Positions 39,751 through 43,010 of a stretch of DNA of 43,010 nt are shown here, piece after piece; the stretch's first letter is position 1, and the number at the start of each line of letters is the position of its first letter. The DNA is from Albidovulum sp. GTDB lineage: Bacteria > Pseudomonadota > Alphaproteobacteria > Rhodobacterales > Rhodobacteraceae. The stretch is taken from positions 1 to 43,010 of the forward strand of contig JAUQYA010000088.1 of the NCBI GenBank assembly GCA_030837785.1, in the 5' to 3' direction. A program made the translations under genes and the position numbers. Below the pieces are notes generated by a model. It worked only from the letters and a program-made list of their open reading frames with translations, ran no database searches and was not told the origin of the DNA.

Positions 39751-41161
39751 GGTCGCCCGGCGGCGTGCGCAGGAGCCGCGCCATCGTGTCGAGCGCGCGG
39801 ATGAAGTCCGGCTCCGGCGACCGGCCGTCGATGGCGATGCGGATCGCGTTCGGGGCGTGGGAATCGACCAGCGCGTATTCGTCGGCCGAGCGCACCAGCA
39901 CGCCCGCGCTTTCGGCCTCGCGCATGAAGGTCGAGGCGCGCCAGCCGATCGGCAGCCGGAGCCAGAGGAAGGCGAGACCCTTCTGCCAGGCGATGTCGCG
40001 GGTGCCGAGCGCGTTCAGCGTCAGCTCCAGCCGCCGCTCCAGCACCGCCTGCGCCGCATCCCTGAGCCGCGCCGCCTCGCCCGAGGTGAAGAGCGCGAGC
40101 ATCAGGTCGGCGATCGGCCGGGCGAGGCCGAAGTAGGAATGCTGCGCCGCAAGCCGGGCGTATTCCCCCTGCCCGCCCGGGCAGACGATGCCGCCGAACC
40201 GCAGCCCCGCGGCCAGCGATTTGGAGATGGAATTGACATGCCAGGTGCGTTCCGGCGCGAGCGATCTGAGCGACGGCGCGCTTGCCTGCCCCACCGAATA
40301 GCAATCGTCCTCGATGATCTGGAGGTCGTGGCGGCGGGCGACCGCGACGATCTCGGCGCGACGGTGGACCGGCATCCGCACCGTGGTCGGGTTCTGCGCC
40401 TCGGTGGTGACGCAGACGATCCGCGCATCGGTGCGCCGGCAGACCTCGTCCAGCGCCACCGGCGACAGCCCGGCGGCATCGAGCGCGACCGGCACCACCT
40501 CGGCCCGGTTCAGCCGGGCGGCATGGCGGAAACCGGGATAGGCAAGCTCCTCCAGCATCACCTGCGGGCGCGGGCCCTTCAGGCAGCATTGCAGCGCCAG
40601 GCCAAGGCCGTTCTGGCCGCCTTGTGTCAACACAATGTCATCGCCCGTCACCGCACCGAGATCACGGTCGGCCAGCCAGTCGGCATAGGCCGCCCTGAGC
40701 GTCCCGTCCCGCTTCAGCCCCGGATAGCCGAGATAGTCGAACTCCGCTTCCGCCGCGAACCGCGCGAAGATCGCCCCGATCGCGGCGTTCTGGCCGACGT
40801 CGGGCAGTTGCGGGCTGCGCAGGTCCACCGGCCCGCCATCGCTGCGAGCCTCGGTCCGCGACGGCGCCGGCGGTTCAGGGAGAAGTGCCTGCTGGGCCCC
40901 GAATTTCGGCCGCGTCGCGGCGACGAAGGTGCCGCGCCCGACGGCGGCCTCGAGAATCCCCTCCTGGGTCACGATCTGATAGGCGCGCGCCACCGTGCCC
41001 GGCGTCATCCCGAGCCGCCAGGCGAGGTCGCGCACCGGCGGAAGCCTGTCGCCCTTGGCGAGATCCCCCGACCGCACCGCATCGCGCAGCGCATGGGTCA
41101 GCGCCAGATACTTCGGCCCCTCGAACCGGGCCAGATCGGGAAGCCAAATTGTATCCGGCAC
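39740..41161 (-). CDS. MocR-type regulator: GntR DNA-binding domain fused to aminotransferase domain
   Basis: A 473-residue PLP-dependent transcription factor. The N-terminal GntR winged helix (about 15-80) has YLALTHALRDAVRSGDLAKGDRLPPVRDLAWRLGMTPGTVARAYQIV-type sequence. The aminotransferase fold I domain (about 110-473) has TQGGQNGLGLALQC and the PLP lysine Lys314 in NSISKSLAAGLRFGG. The start is GTG at 41161 (GTG-CCG-GAT), preceded by AGAGG 7 bp upstream; no ATG is available. Divergent from the DUF1127 gene, with three palindromes in between that probably include its operators. Effector is unknown. Leads a coupled set with alkA-like and esterase genes. Confidence 0.9.
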   Translation of the reverse strand: MPDTIWLPDLARFEGPKYLALTHALRDAVRSGDLAKGDRLPPVRDLAWRLGMTPGTVARAYQIVTQEGILEAAVGRGTFVAATRPKFGAQQALLPEPPAPSRTEARSDGGPVDLRSPQLPDVGQNAAIGAIFARFAAEAEFDYLGYPGLKRDGTLRAAYADWLADRDLGAVTGDDIVLTQGGQNGLGLALQCCLKGPRPQVMLEELAYPGFRHAARLNRAEVVPVALDAAGLSPVALDEVCRRTDARIVCVTTEAQNPTTVRMPVHRRAEIVAVARRHDLQIIEDDCYSVGQASAPSLRSLAPERTWHVNSISKSLAAGLRFGGIVCPGGQGEYARLAAQHSYFGLARPIADLMLALFTSGEAARLRDAAQAVLERRLELTLNALGTRDIAWQKGLAFLWLRLPIGWRASTFMREAESAGVLVRSADEYALVDSHAPNAIRIAIDGRSPEPDFIRALDTMARLLRTPPGDLPV

Positions 41162-41237
41162 AAGTTACCTCTGGAGGCCGCCATCCGCTCATTGTAGTCA
41201 TACAATATCGAACCAGCCGACTTGTATCAACACAAAG
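41148..41237. promoter_or_regulatory. Three TTGTA...ACAA palindromes between MocR and DUF1127 genes
   Basis: Site 1 (41148-41164) is ATTGTA/CACAAG across the GTG start of the MocR gene. Site 2 (41191-41206) is a perfect ATTGTA-GTCA-TACAAT. Site 3 (41221-41237) is CTTGTA/ACACAAAG, 25 bp before the DUF1127 ATG. Centres are about 42 and 31 bp apart, close to 4 and 3 turns of DNA. Probable operators for autoregulation and control of DUF1127 by the MocR protein, which is inference. Confidence 0.55.
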
Positions 41238-41261
41238 CTTCGCCCAGCACAGAGCTTCGCC

Positions 41262-41477
41262 ATGACCCACGCCGCAAACCTGACCCCCGCCCCCCTCGGC
41301 CTCAAGGCGTCCGCCGCGCCGCAGAGCTGGTCGCGCGTGGCGGCGGCGCTGCGCCAATGGTCCGACCGGCGCCAGAGCCGCATCGCGCTGGGCAGGCTCA
41401 ACGCGCATCTCGTCCGCGACATCGGGCTCGATCCGCTCACCGCCGAAGCCGAGGCCGCTCGGCCGTTCTGGCGCTGA
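41262..41477 (+). CDS. DUF1127 domain small protein
   Basis: A 71-residue basic protein with the DUF1127 pattern at the C-terminus: WSDRRQSRIALGRLNAHLVRDIGLDPLTAEAEAARPFW. Such proteins bind RNA or regulators and affect phosphate and carbon metabolism in some alphaproteobacteria; here only the divergent MocR gene gives a clue. No Shine-Dalgarno sequence is clear, and the leader is short (under 60 nt). It ends with a strong terminator. Confidence 0.88.
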   Translation: MTHAANLTPAPLGLKASAAPQSWSRVAAALRQWSDRRQSRIALGRLNAHLVRDIGLDPLTAEAEAARPFWR

Positions 41478-41522
41478 TCCGCAGACCCTGGGTCCCTCAC
41501 ATCCCCGTCGGACCCTCTTTCT

Positions 41523-41551
41523 AGGCCGGGCATCGCCCGGCCTCTTTTTTT
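41523..41551 (+). terminator. Intrinsic terminator of the DUF1127 gene
   Basis: A perfect 9-bp stem AGGCCGGGC-ATC-GCCCGGCCT (41523-41543) is followed by C and seven T residues (41545-41551), 45 bp after the stop. The strongest terminator in the window. Confidence 0.92.
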
Positions 41552-41632
41552 GGTGCGCACGGCCAAAAGGGGCGGCGGACCCTGCCCGCCACCCGCTGTT
41601 TCGCCACCCTCTGTTTCGCCGTGCGCGGCCGG

Positions 41633-41887
41633 TCAGGCCGCGACGGCCTCGATCGCGATGGCGCGCCGCTTCAGCTCGGAATAGAGCGCGGGCAGGACGC
41701 GGGTCTGGTCGACCGCGTAGCGCAGCACCTCGCCGATGGTGTGATCGGCCGCGGGCGTGCGGACGCGCCAGACCAACCGGCGGGCGACGCCATCGTCATA
41801 GACGATCTCGATCGAACCGGACGCGGCCTTGCGCAGGCCAAGGATATCGAAGCCCCCGCGGGAGCTGTGGTAGGTTCTGGGGGGCAT
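41633..41887 (-). CDS. Small hypothetical protein (84 aa)
   Basis: An 84-residue mixed alpha/beta protein that starts MPPRTYHSSRGG and has a probable beta-strand stretch (SIEIVYDDGVARRLVWRVRT) followed by helix (TIGEVLRYAVDQTRVLPALYSELKRRA). I recognise no family and see no membrane segment. The composition is balanced and protein-like, and there is no overlapping gene on the other strand; yet no clear ribosome binding site is visible upstream of the ATG. It lies between the DUF1127 terminator and the end of the ribosomal operon. Confidence 0.55.
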   Translation of the reverse strand: MPPRTYHSSRGGFDILGLRKAASGSIEIVYDDGVARRLVWRVRTPAADHTIGEVLRYAVDQTRVLPALYSELKRRAIAIEAVAA

Positions 41888-42024
41888 GTTGCTGCTCTGG
41901 TTTTTGCTGCCTCAATGCGCCGACCATGAACCGGAGGGTCGCGCCCGGTCAATCCGGGCCGCGGACAAATCGGCGTGATCGAGTCCGATGGGCAACAGGC
42001 TGAAACCGCAGCTTTTTTCCAAGG

Positions 42025-42052
42025 AAAAGGGCGCGCCCCGAAGGACGCGCCC
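42025..42052 (-). terminator. Terminator of the rplM-rpsI operon
   Basis: On the minus strand, a 7-bp stem GGGCGCG/CGCGCCC (complement of 42046-42052 and 42029-42035, with a 10-nt loop) is followed by TTTTCC. It lies 36 bp after the rpsI stop. A second T-run follows 6 bp further downstream. Confidence 0.8.
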
Positions 42053-42087
42053 CATATCTTGCGGCCGGGTCTCGCAGCGCCGCGAAA

Positions 42088-42591
42088 TCAGCGCTTGGAG
42101 AACTGGAACGACCGGCGGGCCTTCGCCTTGCCGTATTTCTTCCGCTCGACCACGCGGCTGTCGCGGGTGAGGAAACCGGCGGCTTTCAGCGCAGGGCGCA
42201 GGCCCGGTTCGTAGAGCTGGAGCGCCTTCGAGATGCCGTGCTTGACCGCGCCGGCCTGGCCCGAAAGCCCGCCGCCCGCGACCGTCGCCATCACGTCGAA
42301 CTGGCCTTCGACATTGGCGATCTGGAACGGCTGGCGCAGGATCATCTGCAGCACCGGACGGGCGAAATACTTCGCATAGTCGATGTATTCGCCTTTGTTG
42401 TTGCGGATCAGGAACTTGCCGGAACCCGGCTTGATCCAGACGCGGGCGACCGCGTCCTTGCGCTTGCCGGTGGCGTAGGAGCGGCCGAACTTGTCGCGCT
42501 GCGGCTCGCGGGGCGCTTCCACCTCGACCGCGGCGGCGGCGCCGGCGACGACCGATTTCAGATCGTCGAGGGATTTGATTTCGTCGGCCAT
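42088..42591 (-). CDS. rpsI: 30S ribosomal protein S9
   Basis: Small-subunit protein whose C-terminal Ser-Lys-Arg tail reaches the P-site tRNA. It has 167 residues and ends RRSFQFSKR as expected. The core starts near residue 36 (YATGKRKDAVARVWIKPGSGKF), while E. coli S9 has only about 130 residues; the acidic N-terminal extension of about 35 residues (MADEIKSLDDLKSVV...) is characteristic of alphaproteobacteria. It starts 1 bp after the rplM stop. Confidence 0.98.
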   Translation of the reverse strand: MADEIKSLDDLKSVVAGAAAAVEVEAPREPQRDKFGRSYATGKRKDAVARVWIKPGSGKFLIRNNKGEYIDYAKYFARPVLQMILRQPFQIANVEGQFDVMATVAGGGLSGQAGAVKHGISKALQLYEPGLRPALKAAGFLTRDSRVVERKKYGKAKARRSFQFSKR

Positions 42592-42592
42592 C

Positions 42593-43010
42593 TCATGCGC
42601 TCCGGGTGTTCTTCGGGTTCATCGACTTGACGTCGAGGACTTCGGGCGACTGCGCCTCGTGCGGATGGGCCGCACCGGCGTAGACGCGCAGATGGGTCAT
42701 CTGCTGGCGGCCAAGCTTGTTGCGGGTGATCATCCGCTCCACGGCCTTCATCACCACGCGCTCGGGATGCGCGCCCTCCAGCACCTGCCCGGCGGTGCGG
42801 AACTTGATCCCGCCCGGATGGCCGGTGTGCCAGTAGTAGCGCTTGTCGGCGCGCTTGTTGCCGGTCATCTGCACCTTGTCGGCGTTGATGACGATGACGT
42901 TGTCGCCCATGTCCATGTGCGGGGTGAAGGTGGCTTTATGCTTGCCACGCAGCCGGTTGGCGACGATCGTGGCGAGGCGGCCCAGAACGACGCCCTCGGC
43001 GTCGATCAGG
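42593..43010 (-). CDS. rplM: 50S ribosomal protein L13 (5' end outside window)
   Basis: Large-subunit assembly protein. The frame is open to the end of the window, giving 138 of about 154 residues. It reads LIDAEGVVLGRLATIVANRLRGK at the left end of the protein and MDMGDNVIVINADKVQMTGNK further on, then YYWHTGHPGG and LGRQQMTHLRVYAGAAHPHEAQ at the C-terminus, all conserved. The operon promoter lies beyond 43010. Confidence 0.97.
   Translation of the reverse strand, partial: LIDAEGVVLGRLATIVANRLRGKHKATFTPHMDMGDNVIVINADKVQMTGNKRADKRYYWHTGHPGGIKFRTAGQVLEGAHPERVVMKAVERMITRNKLGRQQMTHLRVYAGAAHPHEAQSPEVLDVKSMNPKNTRSA

Overview
The window looks like the chromosome of a high-GC alphaproteobacterium of the Rhodobacterales (Rhodobacter/Paracoccus type). 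The reasons are strongly GC-biased codon use, an alphaproteobacterial DUF4167 gene, the order lptF-lptG-lptD-surA-pdxA-rsmA divergent from pepA-holC, a tail-extended ribosomal protein S9, and small DUF1127 and TIGR02281-type proteins. This placement is inferred from gene content, not from a search. Nearly everything is single-copy core metabolism; I see no prophage, insertion sequence, CRISPR array or rRNA.

Layout. 1-6276: the 3' end of transketolase, then sugar-nucleotide genes: an arylsulfotransferase-like protein plus manC (both minus) and a divergent phosphomannomutase followed by a DUF4202 gene (plus). ManC and the mutase together would make GDP-mannose. 6277-9714: a small candidate gene with its own promoter, a TfoX-C-like gene behind a row of GC-rich hairpins, ndk on the other strand with its terminator buried in the end of the TfoX-like gene, and an ABC-F ATPase. 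9764-12018: a two-gene block with visibly less GC-biased codons, coding for a DNA methyltransferase and a translationally coupled protein that is probably its restriction endonuclease. This is the one clear accessory insertion. 12041-13237: MarC-type membrane protein and a membrane-anchored retropepsin-like protease.

13421-23141: holC and pepA (minus), then the plus-strand envelope operon lptF-lptG-lptD-surA-pdxA-rsmA, which covers LPS export, outer-membrane protein folding, vitamin B6 synthesis and 16S rRNA methylation. 23194-28517 (minus): DUF4167, prmC, prfA (release factor 1 and its methylase), agmatinase and an M20 amidohydrolase. 28580-30568 (plus): mazG and an iron-type periplasmic binding protein. 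30741-36212: a degenerate sulfotransferase-like protein, a nucleoside hydrolase, SelO, a DUF2238-like membrane protein, an EEP-family hydrolase, tRNA-Gly(CCC) and RidA. 36219-41161 (mainly minus): a second ureohydrolase, an HNH endonuclease, a VOC protein (plus), and the tightly overlapping MocR regulator - AlkA glycosylase - carboxylesterase set. 41262-43010: a DUF1127 gene divergent from the MocR gene, a small hypothetical gene, and the rplM-rpsI ribosomal operon.

A recurring non-coding feature is short (12-16 bp) tandem duplication at gene ends, starts or linkers, including ones that copy start or stop codons. The items most worth follow-up are the restriction-modification pair, three phased TTGTA...ACAA palindromes between the MocR and DUF1127 genes, a dispersed 34-bp intergenic element present at least twice, and the sulfotransferase-like gene that has lost its sulfate-donor lysine.
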